Source of the DNA: Brugia malayi
Lineage: Eukaryota > Nematoda > Chromadorea > Rhabditida > Onchocercidae
DNA length: 64,000 nucleotides
Assembly (NCBI RefSeq): GCF_000002995.4
Contig: NW_025062479.1
Location: forward strand, 14,060,221 to 14,124,220
Direction of reading: 5' to 3'
Positions 38,727 to 51,200 of the stretch are shown here, piece after piece. Under the pieces are notes generated by a model. That model had not been told where the DNA came from. It did not search any database and worked only from the letters and a program-made list of their open reading frames with translations. The stretch's first letter is position 1. Every line of letters starts with the position of its first letter. A program made the translations under genes and the position numbers.

Positions 38727-41715
38727 GTCAGTTTTTTTTTTTTTTTTTACTTTAAAAAATTGTGTACTCAAATTTCGACATGTATATAAGAGATAGCAAA
38801 GTGTTTGTTGTGTATTAAAATATATGGAAATATTTAATAATGTGAATTGATTGCATATGCTGCATTGGACATGGATTATGGTTGATCTTTACCAGTCCTA
38901 AAAGTCAAATCCTTGGCTTATTTTACTCAACTGTTGAGCTATTTCTGTATTTGTCTTAATAGGTATTACTCTTTTGTACAGCTTGCGCATTGTTTAACTC
39001 ATAAAACAATGATGTGTCGTAGAAAATGATATGGTAGAAAATTTTCTTTTTTGCCCGATAGTTATCATGGGTCTTGAAATTTCATTAGTTTATTTTTAAT
39101 TTTACATCTTTATTTGTACCACGAAACAAACTGATGTCATTAACGAGTCAGTTTTAGAAAAGTTATGATCGAGCGCTCAATCATATGGAATTATCAAGTT
39201 TAAGGTTTTTCTGATAAGATAGGTGTTGCGGACCATTCGATCATTCAACTGACCATCACATGCTTTTTTTTATTTTTACCCACATCGCCTGTTTTTTCCT
39301 CGTATTAGTGCACTTTTGCGCGAACTGAAAATTCTTAATTCTTTTATCAGGATAATTTCCGCTCTTTCTGGTATCTACTTTGAAACATTCATATGAATAT
39401 TGGGAGTGGAATGAATGAGAACTGTGTTATTTTTTAGAGATTTTTGAACTATTTTATTTTCCGGTGATCGATTTGTGTCTTCAGAATTAAATAAAGATAA
39501 TGAATTTAATACGGAAATATTGCAGCATAATTCTAATATTATTCTCCTGGTCTTCTGAAATTATGTGAAAAATTCCAAAGTGAATATCACTTCGTGCAAC
39601 ATTGTTGATTTTATTTGCCCATAACCACTAATTAAGTGTACTGAAGTCACATGAAAATGAGATTTATTAGCAGTTGAACGAAAGTGACATTTTATAAAGA
39701 AATTTTTTTTTTTTTTTTTTTTTTTTTCTTGCAATGTCTGTGAAGTTATAGGTGTTTTTAATCTATTGATTTTGTTTGTCATCATTTTATCAGCACATTA
39801 TTATTTTGAAGATCAGATCATACTGCTAGACTTTAGTGTTTAGTAATGTTATATAATTAGGGTATTTTTGTCGACATTTTTTTTTTTCTCCTTTTTTTTT
39901 ATCTGGGTAGGTTAGTATCACAGAAGAAGGGGAATTTGTAAGAAAAATATTAGGAATGCAGTTTCTTAATAAAAGAAAAAGTATGTATGAATGCCAACAG
40001 AAATGTTATTTTGTTGCTGAAGTTTTAAGTGGAAGAAACTTCATTAAAAGCAAGAATTAAATTTATATAGATAATTGTGGAAGCCAAACAATGAAACTTT
40101 CCTCTTTTTGTTTTGTTATAGCATATTCTTGAGTTTTGTATAATTAAACTTCTGATTATTTTTTGAGATGTGTTATTGACAACAAACTTGTCTCCCCCGT
40201 TCGTCCATGCATCGCTAACATCCGTCATTAAAATTGGCTGTTGAGCGTGAAATGTCATCATCTGCAATTCGTACTGAGCTTTTCCTTTTTTCCCTTTACT
40301 ACTACAATTGTTCATCATTTATTTAGTTAATAGTACCTAAACTGAACTCTGTATTATTTACTTTCTTCATGATAATGAATAAAGACCATAGGACATTCAT
40401 TTTATGAGACAATCATCATTGTCTTTTTGTCCATATACATGAGATATTATGCAGGTTAGAAGTGTTCATCGACCTAATCAATATTTAGTTCTCATTCTGT
40501 AAGCGGAAATGCGGAGACTTTAGCCCAAATTTGATGGGAAAGGGAGAGCACTGTTTGTTTCATCAATTCTTTTGTCTTCAAATACTTCGAAATTATTTAA
40601 TTTCTTTTCTTTTCCTCTCCTCAATTCACTTGGAATTTACTTCATGTCATCCAAAAACTAATCTCTACTTGTAGGACAACTTTAGACATTTCAATTGAGC
40701 CGAATTTTAGATAACGGACATTAATAAGCGCAAAAATATCTGCTGTGAAGGTGGGAAGGGAAGAGGAGTGAAAGGGGTGGGCAGCTGTTTGACATAAACA
40801 ACGATCTTTTCAAATGCAACTTTACTTGTTTAATTAATTGAGCAATCGTTACATTAAAGAATCTTCGAAATATTTCAAACATTAAATTAAACGTCTGTGC
40901 TGTTAAATTTATTTATAAAAAAGAAGGGAAAAAAATTACCATTGTATGAATAGTAATACCATTATAGTACCATTATCAAAGTGAAAGCATGAGCTGTTTA
41001 ATTATGAAGAGATGAATATGTAAAGTTTGGATTGCTTAAAACTGTCAAAAATAACCCCTGTTGTGTCTCAATTCTTTCATATTTAAACTTTATAAGATTG
41101 ATGCTGTTACATTACATTAACTTGATGTAATTACATTTATAACAACATTAATGACTTATTACTCATATAGATGTCATATTTATGGTGTCATCTATGCTAA
41201 TTACATTTTTCATTTTTTTTAACTGCGAGATGCAAATGAATGATTCAAAGTTACATTAGCAAGTATGACTTAATGAAGTGTGAAGATTCAGATTGAATGC
41301 TTCATTATGGAACAATTAACATTATGAGGAATTGATATTTTTGAATAGTCATTACTGATATTACATTCACAGTTTGCTATTTCATTTCAAATAAATGACC
41401 AGTTGACGAGGAAGAAAATATAAATCTTAAAGATTACATGTTTTATGTTGCTATCAAGGTCAAAACATTAATTAAATATCCGTTCTTTTTCTCTCTTTTA
41501 TCCTTTCCTCATCTTTAATGATTTTTATCACTTCTTTCCCTCTCTCTCTCCCTCTCCATCTCTCTCTCTTTTCCTTTCATTGATAGCATATAAAAATGGT
41601 ACTGCTGTAGTATATTGTAGTATTACAGCAATAGAGGGGAATGATTTGTCGCGTGTTGCCGAGATAATTTAGCGTCGTTAACCAGTAATGATATATGTAT
41701 ATGTGTGTATGTATG

Positions 41716-41738
41716 TATATATATATATATATATATAT
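41716..41738. repeat. (TA)n microsatellite
   Basis: TA run preceded by GTATGTATGTAT. It is intergenic. Confidence 0.9.
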
Positions 41739-42350
41739 CTTTTTCCTCTAATATTATTGTCGTAGTTCAAATTTTTCACATGAGCACATGAGTAACTTTT
41801 AGTATTTGAATGATGATGAATTTAGCAGGTACTCTGCCGTTTACAAATTTTTCCATAAATGTAAAAAAAAGTTCAGTGATACAGGATGTGAATTATTTCA
41901 TTGTTACGCCACGTCATGTCACGCTACGCAACGCATTTAATTTTGTATAATATTTACTACCATTATTTTGTAGACTTTTTTTTTCCTTTTTCTATCCTAA
42001 GAAAGAAAATATTGGATATTCTTTTGTTTTTTTTTTTTTTTTTGAGATTTCTTTTGGTAATGGATTTTTTTTCTTATTCTTGTTCATAATATTATTATTT
42101 TGTAATTGACAAATCACATATACATTTGCATTATGATACTTTTTCGTTAATTTGCAAATATAGAATTTCCAAATTAAACATTGAAATTAGTATTTGATAG
42201 TTTAACTTTTCCTGAATTTAAAAATTAATTCGCAAAAGTCTTTTTTTTTTATGAATTAATTTTTCTTAAGAAACATTATATCATTAATGTAATAGTTATA
42301 AAATGATTGTGCTATAGAACTCATAAATTTCAGATATCAATGATGTCAAA

Positions 42351-42354
<4 letters not shown>

Positions 42355-42385
<31 letters not shown>
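42355..42385. repeat. (TA)n tract in an AAAATTTTATAT palindromic setting
   Basis: TA run flanked by AAATTTTATAT on the left and ATATAATTTTAT on the right. It sits about 550 bases upstream of the PRL phosphatase start. Confidence 0.85.
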
Positions 42386-42390
<5 letters not shown>

Positions 42391-42864
42391 ATAGTCTTTG
42401 CAGCTATCATCAGGTAATGCAGTCTCATTCAGATGCATTTTCTTATGGTGAATTCGTTGACGTTGCTATTGAACATGTTATTTCTCTGGAAGAAAGTGGA
42501 CATTAAGCCTATCAGTTCTGTGCAGCTTTATTTTCAGGTATATTTACTGGTGGAGTCATTTACTCGGTAACTGTGTGTGGAAACGAAAATAAGGTGCATT
42601 ATTATTATTAAAGGAAGCAAAATGAGATAAATCAGAGATTTTCTCCTTTTAGAAAAACAAAAAAAACAAAAGAAGAAAATCAAGGAAAGAATATATAGTT
42701 CTAAACCGCTCCTTATTTTAATTTACTTTTTCGATTATATTTCATCACATAAAACTGTATGTTATCAAATCGTCAACTCCGGTCACAATTCTTATTCTTA
42801 CATTTCGGTTTCTTTTATTCCTCACTAATTGTTTATCATAATTCATTACAATTATTATCTTTAC

Positions 42865-42926
42865 AGTTTGAGAAGAAAGAGACAACACTTTTTGTGTAGT
42901 AGCAGTTTGGTACCAATTGTTAAGTT
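42865..42926 (+). promoter_or_regulatory. Acceptor site and 5' UTR just before the PRL phosphatase start
   Basis: TATCTTTACAG ends at 42866 and leaves a 60-base leader before the ATG at 42927. It could accept a spliced leader or join upstream non-coding exons. The sequence cannot say which. Confidence 0.45.
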
Positions 42927-44578
42927 ATGATAGCAGGAGAAAGGAGAATGGAATCATCAACTGCCAGGAGACCAACTCCAGCATATTTTAAGCCAGCGCC
43001 TAGTGAAATTCAGTATGGCAGAATGAGGTTTTTAATCACTGACCGACCATCTGATTTAACAATCAACACCTACATTGAAGTTATTCTTTTTCTCAGATAT
43101 TTTAAGTACAAAATCTTCATTTAAGTGATTATGCCAATACTGCTTCATTTAATTTTATGCAGCATTGATACAATATTTTTTTACCATTGAGTAGCATCGA
43201 TATGTTCATGAAAAGATATATTCCAGTTGAGACAAGATGTTTGAATTGCATGTTATTCATGCATCGTAATGTAAATCATAATTATCACTTAAAAAAAAAA
43301 AAATAGTTTTTATTTATATATATAGAGTAACATATCATTGTAATGTAATTGTGAGCGAAAAAAAAAGTTGAACAGTTGAAAATGATTAATTTTTTCTTTT
43401 TAATTAGTGCTTCTAATTTGCTAGTTTCATTTGCACTTCATTTGCACAAGTGAAAAAGTTAGGATTAGGGAGCTGAATTTACTAGAATTTTGGAAGGAAA
43501 TTTTTTTTGATAGCATTTCCAAAATTTAGGAGCTTGAAAAGCATAATGCTCGAGCAGTAGTTAGAGTATGTGAACCAACGTACGCGACAACGCCATTAAT
43601 CGTAAATGGTATTGATGTACTCGACTGGGAATTCGATGATGGTAGCGCACCACCTCCTGAGGTTACTTTTCACTCACAATAAAAGGGAAGAGGTTTCTAT
43701 TCGAGAATATAATTTAATCATTTTTGAATGATTTTTTTTTTCTTTTGTTCTAGTTTTCTTTATACTTTTTTTTTTGGTGTGGGGGAGGAAGAGGGTAGGG
43801 AGGGTAAAATATTTAAATTGAATTATAATAAAAATAAACTCGTATGCGATAAATCATATTCATAGCATGGAAACATCATTAATTTTTATAGTGATTTCAT
43901 TAAATTGCATTTATGAACTTAATGATAGGTTTGAAACTTTTTAAGATTTTTTTTTTATAGTTCAGTGAACGTATTCATTTTCAGTTGATCACTAAATGGT
44001 TATCATTAGCAAAAGAAAGTTTCAAACTATATCCAAATCAATGTATTGCTGTGCACTGTGTAGCAGGATTGGGTCGAGCTCCAGTGCTTGTAGCTATTGC
44101 GCTTATGGAAGCTGGTATGAAATACGAAGATGCTGTTGATCTCATCAGGCGGTATGTGCCACTCCTTCATATAAAGTATAAGAACTTTAATGGGACATGT
44201 TCGGAAATTGATATTTAGTTTTGTGGAAGACTTGACAAAAATTTCTGGTTCTGTGGTGTGATTTTTTAAATATTTCATAAAATAGTGTTTTGCTTATACA
44301 ATACATGACATTCTTGATGTTATGAATTGTATTCATATTGACAGTTCAATTTTCAACTTTTTTTTTTGAATACAGGGGAAAAAATGAATGGTCTTTCTAT
44401 AAAATTCAACATCAGCATTACTGTTAATCAGCATGATGAAAATACTGTTTTTAGACATCGACGGGGCGCTCTTAATCAGAAACAGTTGAATTTTCTTCAG
44501 AAATATAAATCAACAGGGCAGCTACGAAAATTGCGGTGCAATGCGGAGGGAAAACCAGCGAGATGTTCTCTGATGTAG
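42927..44578 (+). CDS. PRL-type protein tyrosine phosphatase (PTP4A family), complete, 4 exons
   Basis: Small prenylated dual-specificity-like phosphatase of the plasma membrane and endosomes; family members also bind CNNM magnesium transporters. Exons: 42927-43079, 43530-43661, 43985-44151, 44455-44578. Total 576 nt, 191 residues (human PRL-1 is 173). Seen: MRFLITDRPSD, the regulatory Cys at 65 in VVRVCEPTY, the WEFDD loop with the general acid at 88 (vertebrates have WPFDD), the signature HCVAGLGRA with catalytic Cys120 and Arg126, MKYEDAVDLIR, then RRGALNQKQLNFLQKY, a basic tail and a CaaX end CSLM (Cys188). The N-terminus is about 18 residues longer than in vertebrates; a second ATG at 42948 would shorten it by seven. 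The tail basic cluster plus CaaX predicts prenylation and membrane attachment. Confidence 0.96.
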
Positions 44579-45696
44579 ATTATCTTCTGTGTGATGTTTG
44601 TTTTTATAACACACCATTTCACCTCATTTGTTTATGTTTCAAATCAAATTCTAGTCTTTGAGAGAAATACCTTTCCAATTTAAGATCTTAGTAATGGAAG
44701 CAACTAGCGCTGGAAAAGAATTTCACATCCATAACGGTGGAAAAATTATTTGGGTAAGAATTAAGTGAAAAAAATTTTCAAGCAAATGAAATATTTTTTA
44801 TAATGTTTGTGAAAAAGTAGCACTAACCAGCAATTTTCCCCACTCTTGAGTGGTGAAGACTTTCTAAGAAGCGATTTTCTGCAGTTGAAAAGACGCCATA
44901 TGCTGATTCCATCATTCTTATTCACGGTTATTTATTTTTATTTTTTGGCTTTTTTCTCTCGATGTTGTTCACTGCAGCGGAAATTAGGAGCGCACATTTT
45001 TCAGTATTTTATACGCGAATCTGTCAGTACCACAATTAAATAATTAAAGTCACTTCATGAAATTTTCAAATGCCTTTGTTTCCTGAGAAATGAAGGAACT
45101 TGTTACTGATTCCGATTCGTTTATGTGAACGTTTATCATTGCCACATTGGTGCAAAATATATTTCTTGAAACATTTGTTGCATTTATGCATGACTTTTTT
45201 TTTTTCTTAGTGTCACTATTAAGCTAAAAGCGCCATCAAATGAACTATCTGGTACAATATCAAATTGAAATCAAATTAAGCTTTCTCCTTTTTACCATCT
45301 GTCCCTGTGCCGTCCACAGCATCATCATTATTCATTATTTCACCGTTCTCTTCGTCTGCAATTACAAATGCACGTTTTTATTTGAAATTTCAATAGAAAA
45401 TAAACAAAGACCTAAGGAGAAAGAGTATAAAAAGGTATAAGAGGACGAAGGGTAAATAAGTATCTAATGCATTAAACTAAAAGCATACCTTTCAAAAATT
45501 TGCAGAAGTTTGTTAGTATGATATTGAGAGAATGAAGATGATTGCGACGTTCCGCTAGCTAAAATTTACTTAATGTTCTGATATAATATGAAATAATCGT
45601 GTTTACATTATTGTTAAATACGCAAACTTTGATTTTCAAACAACTGAAGCAACCAACAAAATTATAGTTCATTATTGTTAGCAAGAGAGGATAATT
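44579..45696. other. Convergent 3' region between the PRL phosphatase and thoc-7
   Basis: This is the 3' UTR space of two genes pointing at each other. AATAAA on the plus strand at 45399-45404 and AATAAA on the minus strand at 45381-45376 lie within 30 bases. Plus-strand frames at 44650-44756 and 44846-45043 look slightly protein-like and the first is followed by GTAAGA, but they match nothing I know and fit an ordinary long 3' UTR. Confidence 0.5.
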
Positions 45697-47560
45697 TTAT
45701 ATGAACAAACATGAAAAGATTGTGGCGAAAGAATTTTGCAGCTTAGAAATATTAAAATATTTCTGAAGTCATTATTAATTAATATTTGATTCTATTCATC
45801 AATAGAAAATTAACGATATACAGACCTTTGTTTCTAAATTTCGTTGCTTCTCATGTAGTTCCTCAAGTTCCTTCTTGATTAGGTCTAGTTTCCTTCAATT
45901 TTAACATATGAAGTATTTATTAGTTGTATTAAATGAAACTGCTTTCAATAAATTCAAATGTTAACATTAAGAAATTTATGGATGGACCAAATTTGAAAAT
46001 ACTATTGAATTTCCTAATGTTTCATTATACAGTATCATCTATATACGTTAAAATTCTTGCACTAAAAAACATTCAACTATTAAGCTAAATCATTGTCTAC
46101 TTTTATCGAAGTCTATAGTAGAGGTGAGATATTATTGAAGCTGATATTTGATATGGAAAAATTGACAGAATTTTGCTCTACAACAAATGAAATGCATAAA
46201 TTCTGTCCAGCATGAAATGATTTTATATTAATTTTGTAGCATTAAATCATAAAAAGACTAAATGGTTTTAGTAAAATATGGTGAAAACAAAGTGGTCATT
46301 AAGCATTAGGATTTTGTCTTCAAATGTGGGACTGAAACTTTCATACCAATATGACATATTAATTCTCTGAGAAAGTTTTATATCATAATATTGGTGTGAA
46401 ATTGATATATTTTTGTAAATTGCTTTCAAAATCTCAATTTCTTCTGCGAAATGACTCAGTGAAAAGTAATTTTTCGTTTATAAGAAAGTAATAAGAAAAA
46501 ACCTGGTGCTTTCTGATCTAGACGGCACTTTTTCAATCATTTTGGCCAATAATTCATATTCTTCTTTATTTTTTCGCTGCCCTTTCGCAACAACTAATTC
46601 CCTTTTTGCAGCGAATTTTTCTTGATTTTCTTTTATTAGTTCTTGTTCTATAATAATTTAAAAATCCTTACTGAGTATAGCAAATTATAATAGCGAACTG
46701 AATCGTTTTCTTTCGATATTAAATAGTATCAAAAATGTTGCTATATACTGCTGTGTATGGAACAATCAACAAAGATGTGAAAATTTAGAGATACAATGCA
46801 TAAACTAGCTATGCTATTTCCAATCTCCATGAATATAAAAGAAAATTACAAATTGAAGTGAATAATCTTTAGTAGCAAAAGTTGAAAAGTATAGTAAAAT
46901 GATTCATTTATCATTCCAGCTTTATGGAAATTGAAAGGATTTTGCTGTATATTCAATTGAATTATAGAAGAATGTGTGATAATAGATCATATGATAAAGT
47001 GATCATTTATGAAAAATGATAATCAAACAACCTCCGCTGATTCACTAAGAAATGTTTTATGCAACAAAATTAGGTATTTCTAATGATATTTGATTTAATA
47101 GTTAATTTAATAAACTTTGAAAAAAAAAAAGTTAAATAGAACTACCTATATGACTTGTGAGCATGATGTATTCCTGTATCTGTTGCTCATTCATTGTAGA
47201 AATCAATGCTTGCTTTTTCATAGCAGTTTCTGCTGCTTCCATCATTTTCATTATACGTGGTACAATGCTAAAAACTGCACAATCACGATCATGTAAGTTT
47301 CCATCTTGTCAAATTTCACTTCTTTTAACCTTCTCGAACTCTCCTAGAATTGTGACAAAGATTTTTTCAAGAATCTTCTGAAACTACACATATAAAGGAA
47401 CAAAAGATCCCCACAACTATCACAGAAATGATAACCTTTGTGATGATTCGAAATCCTTAAAATATTTCAACAGTAATGCAAGTATGGTTGCAAAACGACG
47501 ATCATCACCACCACCATCTCCATCGGCTATCAATTTTCGAATAATGCACTCCTCATTCAT
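45697..47560 (-). CDS. thoc-7: THO complex subunit 7 (Thoc7-like)
   Basis: Subunit of the nuclear THO/TREX complex, which couples transcription to mRNA packaging and export. Exons on the minus strand: 47560-47436, 47267-47146, 46647-46503, 45892-45826, and probably 45762-45697. The first four give 153 residues with closed phases. The N-terminus MNEECIIRKLIADGDGGGDDRR is the clearest family match (human VIRKRLLIDGDGAGDDRR). The middle QRKNKEEYELLAKMIEKVP matches the human IRKNRQEYDALAKVIQHHP. The rest is coiled coil, ending KKELEELHEKQRNLETK. The last exon is uncertain: a CTTCAG acceptor at 45763 gives 21 more residues (174 in all); another at 45644 gives 9 (stop at 45614). The acceptor of exon 4 is AAG. 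It lies 335 bases downstream of the rpl-29 stop on the same strand, which suggests co-transcription. Confidence 0.88.
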
Positions 47561-47613
47561 CTTTATAAAAGTTACTAACAACTTACGGAAATATTTACAA
47601 AAACACCAAAATC

Positions 47614-47625
47614 CTGAACTCCAAC
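47614..47625 (-). promoter_or_regulatory. Candidate spliced-leader acceptors for thoc-7
   Basis: Two acceptor-like strings on the minus strand, ATTATACAG ending at 47625 and GAGTTCAG ending at 47614, lie 53-65 bases before the thoc-7 ATG and 271-282 bases after the rpl-29 stop. Either could take a spliced leader if the two genes form an operon. Confidence 0.3.
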
Positions 47626-47895
47626 TGTATAATTTTAATAAAAATTGGGTGAGTCTCAAGGGTAACCGTAAGTGCCACTAACATGTAAATTTAAATGTAA
47701 AATGGACATGTAAATGTCTTGCAATGCAGTATGTCCAATAAATGAGATAATAAAACTGTTTCCTATGAAATAAAGTAGTTCTACAAGTAATATGTCATGT
47801 ACAACTAGTGTAAAACGCAATATGCAAACAGTGCTGTTAACAATTTACTGGTATATAACAAAAAAACAATCAAGCAATCATAAAATTAATCTGTA

Positions 47896-48263
47896 TTAAG
47901 CTTTAGATTCCTTCTTTTGATGCTGATGACGCTTGTTATGCTTCTTAGCAAATCGAAGATTCCGCAGAAACTTCTGGTCAACTCCTTTCATGGACATGAA
48001 ACGATGTTTCTTCGGTTTCTTAATACCATTCCTGTGATCTTTTCTATCTGAAATAATCCGTACTGTATTCATAACCGAACATCTTACGATATTCATAACT
48101 AAACATATGTAAAAACGTTCAAAATGTTACACGTTATGCGCAGTAATAATAGACAAAATGATTTTATGATGTAAAACATCGTTAGCAGAATGCTACAGGT
48201 CCAAACAAATAAAAATGTAAACATACTTTGATTATGACTTGTATGATTCTTTGATTTTGCCAT
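47896..48263 (-). CDS. rpl-29: Large-subunit ribosomal protein eL29 (RPL29), complete, 2 exons
   Basis: Small very basic protein of the 60S ribosomal subunit. Exons on the minus strand: 48263-48227 and 48047-47896, 189 nt, 62 residues, the usual length for invertebrate eL29. It reads [12 protein letters not shown], then [38 protein letters not shown] and a Lys/Gln/His-rich end. The 179-base intron splits the first Asn after HNQ (phase 1), with donor GTATGT and acceptor TTTCAG. It is followed on the same strand by thoc-7 and preceded by a 25-bp minisatellite. Confidence 0.97.
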
Positions 48264-48293
48264 ACTGATTTTTATTATTTGACTAGTTTTTCT
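48264..48293 (-). promoter_or_regulatory. Likely spliced-leader acceptor of rpl-29
   Basis: The minus strand reads ATTATTTTTAG ending at 48292, leaving a 28-base leader before the ATG at 48263. Ribosomal protein mRNAs of nematodes are commonly trans-spliced at such sites. The inference rests on the match and the spacing. Confidence 0.45.
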
Positions 48294-51200
48294 AAAAATA
48301 ATCAATTAGCCTAAGAAATGCAACATGAAATTATACAAATGGTAGAGAAAAACGCCCAATACACGCTAAAAATTTATAATCCTCATCAGGATTCTTGTTA
48401 GGATACCGTGGCACAGCCACTTACTCTTCTAGATCATTACAAAGGCTTTTAACATTATTCACTCAAAAATCTCACAGCAAGAAGATATTTATGGGCTCTT
48501 GCAATTACCCAGAAGTATCTAAATCTCAGAATTCTAATACCATCTATATCTCGAAATTCCAAAAGCATATTTACCCGAAAATCTAGCAGTATCTATATCT
48601 TAGAATCCCAAAGAAGTCTTTACCTAGGAAATTCAGAAACATTCTTTACCTTGGAAATCTGGCAGCATCTATACCTCAGAATTCCAGATAAATCTTTATC
48701 TAGGAATTCCAAAAGCATTTGTACCTTGAAACCCCAAAAAGAGTTTTTACCTCGGAATCCCAAAAGCATCCGTATCCCGGAAATTTAACAGAAAACCCAA
48801 ATTTACTGCACCGCGAGAACCCTCACCGAACTCAAATCTCACCTATGTAAAAAGTTCAACGCAACAACGCCTCGCTACATAACAATGACGCTAACCAATC
48901 AGACCACTATGAAAAGCATTCGTCTCATTGAGATAGTGAAAAGAATTTATTCATATTTGGCAAGTACTGTTGAACCGGAAAATAGTGGCATTTGATTTGT
49001 TAACATAATATTCATATGCCAGTAAACATTGAACTTTTTTCGTGGAAAATTTGCAGTGCTGTCATATTTGATATTTAACTTGAATTTGTGGTATTATTTG
49101 AGTTATAAGTTTTCAGTAATAATTGAAATGGCATTACTACTTTTCAGAAAAAAAATGGTATTATTGCTAATTGAATTTTCTAGTTATTGCTGATTGTTAG
49201 CTAAGGTAATGCATTAGTGGTGATAGCATACCGTTATAGTTTAGGAATTTAAAAATTTAGGGATATTGTTATATCATATATTAATTAACTGTTAATTAAT
49301 TAACATCTTTTGTAGTTTAATCATTTATGATATCATATCATTTATGGGAAATAGCTTTTCATAATTTTCATAATCATTTGTCATAATTTTCGTGAACATT
49401 TTCCAACTTTGTTTGAATATTAAATAATTGCTCCTGTGATTGTTGTGATATGATAATAATAATAATCACAGAATCATCATATTATAACTAGCTTCGTAAA
49501 CTTTGTAAAAAATTAGCTTAAAGTAAATATTATTGAATTTCTTTTAGCTTACAATAAATAGTTACTTTCAATTCGTTTTATTTCAAAAACTACAGTTAAA
49601 AAAAAAGATAATAAATGAATGTGAATTATACTGATAATTCCATTTTTATCACTCAAATTACTTATATTACTCAATTCTTTATATCATTGATATCACTATT
49701 TTTATTTTTTTTAAAGAATTTTTTGAATGAAAGTGATAACTTTATTGTATTTTTTATATCATCTTTACCATTATTTCTATTTTTTAAAGAATGTTGAGAA
49801 AAAATATTGTATTTTTCACATCATTTACATCATGATTTCAACTTTTTATATCTTTTGCATCAACTATTTTCATAATTTTATTTTTTTTTAAAAAAAGTGA
49901 TAATATCGTTGGATTATATCATTTATATCGCCATTTGTGTTTTTTTTTTTTTGATTCTGTTTTTTTCATTGTATTTTTTCACCACTCATATTACTATTTC
50001 CATTTTTTTTTTTTCTAAAAAATCTCTCTAAAAACTTTGGGAAAAAAAATGATAATTTCATTCTGTTTTTTAAAATAATTTCACAGATAATATAGCCATT
50101 CCCTATTGTTACTTCAATTCATCCAATAATGGAATTTTTATGTAGAAATAGAATACTTATTACTACATCTAATTATTTCATTTCTAATTATTACTTCCTA
50201 TCATTCATACTAAATACTATTGTTAGAATCATTTCTCTCTTTCTTCCTCTTTTCCTCTTCCTCTCTCTCTCCTTGTCTCTCTTTCGACGCATCTTGTAAA
50301 ACTGTAACTGTATGCGGCTTTTCTTTTCGCTGAATTTTATTGAAATAAAAATTTAACTCTTTTCTCATTTAAACTCTTTATTCGTTAACTTTATTATGCA
50401 TATCAAAGAAAAAAAGTGAGATTTTACGAATAAGAAGCATTTTAATAATTAGAAGAATAAATAGAGAGAAAATTATTTAAAAAAAAAAAAAATGATATTA
50501 TTAGGTAATTCAATTAGTCTATTCACTGAAAAATAAGAAGCAAAACTAGATGCAGTATACATTAACTAATAAATGATGTAATTTTGAAAAGTTAAATTAT
50601 GAAATCATTTCAGACAACTAAAAAAATTCTTTCTTACTTAGAATAGAAAATTCATTTAAATTTTGACATTAAAATTAATTTATTAACAAATAATTGAAAA
50701 TTGAATCAACAATTGCTCGTAACATTTTATAATGAACAATTAGTAATAGTTGTACTGAGATAAATGAAAAAAACTAATTAATAAAATTAAAACAATAACA
50801 GAAGATAAAAAAGCAATTAAGCAAAGTAAACTGTATGAAAAATTCGCGCATAACTAATAAAAATAATTTGATCTTAAAAAGAAAAAAAAAAAAACTTAGC
50901 AAAAATTGTTATTTAACAAGTTAATTACAAAAAGTTAAATTTCAAAATTATTATTGAAGAAATTCTTTCGTTTTTTTTTAATTTTTTAAAGCGTGGAAAA
51001 AATTTAACATACAATTAACCTAAAATATATTTCACAATAAAAGAAAAAATTTTTTCTTCTATCTAATAAATTATTGTCATATAAAGTTGAGACAATACAA
51101 AAAGAATTATTATTATTATTATATCATTCCTATTATTATTATTGTCATCGGACATATAGCTAAAAATTTATAAATTAAAATTTTAAAACAAGAGAAGAAA

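Larger units (their letters stand above)
29336..42926. other. Long stretch without a confident coding gene
   Basis: About 13.6 kb with no exon set that I can join into a protein. The left half is very AT-rich. The right half (from about 33.3 kb) is a little more complex and holds exon-like islands: a strong GTAAGTATC donor at 33652, an exon-like block 38539-38726, and YAG/GTATAT-type junctions near 42400-42540. These may be 5' non-coding exons of the PRL phosphatase gene on the plus strand. A 97-codon minus-strand frame at 40025-40318 is open without a recognisable product. Confidence 0.5.

Noticed and set aside
44650..44756. Frame reading SLREIPFQFKILVMEATSAG followed by a GTAAGA donor
   Set aside because: No known family and no partner exon; it fits in the 3' UTR of the PRL phosphatase gene.
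44846..45043. 65-codon frame with a hydrophobic stretch after the phosphatase gene
   Set aside because: Crosses low-complexity T-rich sequence and has no recognisable product; likely 3' UTR.
47285..47385. Possible extra thoc-7 exon (KILEKIFVTILGEFEK) after a TTTCAG acceptor
   Set aside because: It cannot be joined in phase to exon 1 or exon 2 and meets a stop. Skipping it gives a closed frame that aligns with human THOC7.
48395..48586. 63-codon plus-strand frame
   Set aside because: Runs into the 25-bp minisatellite, whose period is not a multiple of three; chance frame.
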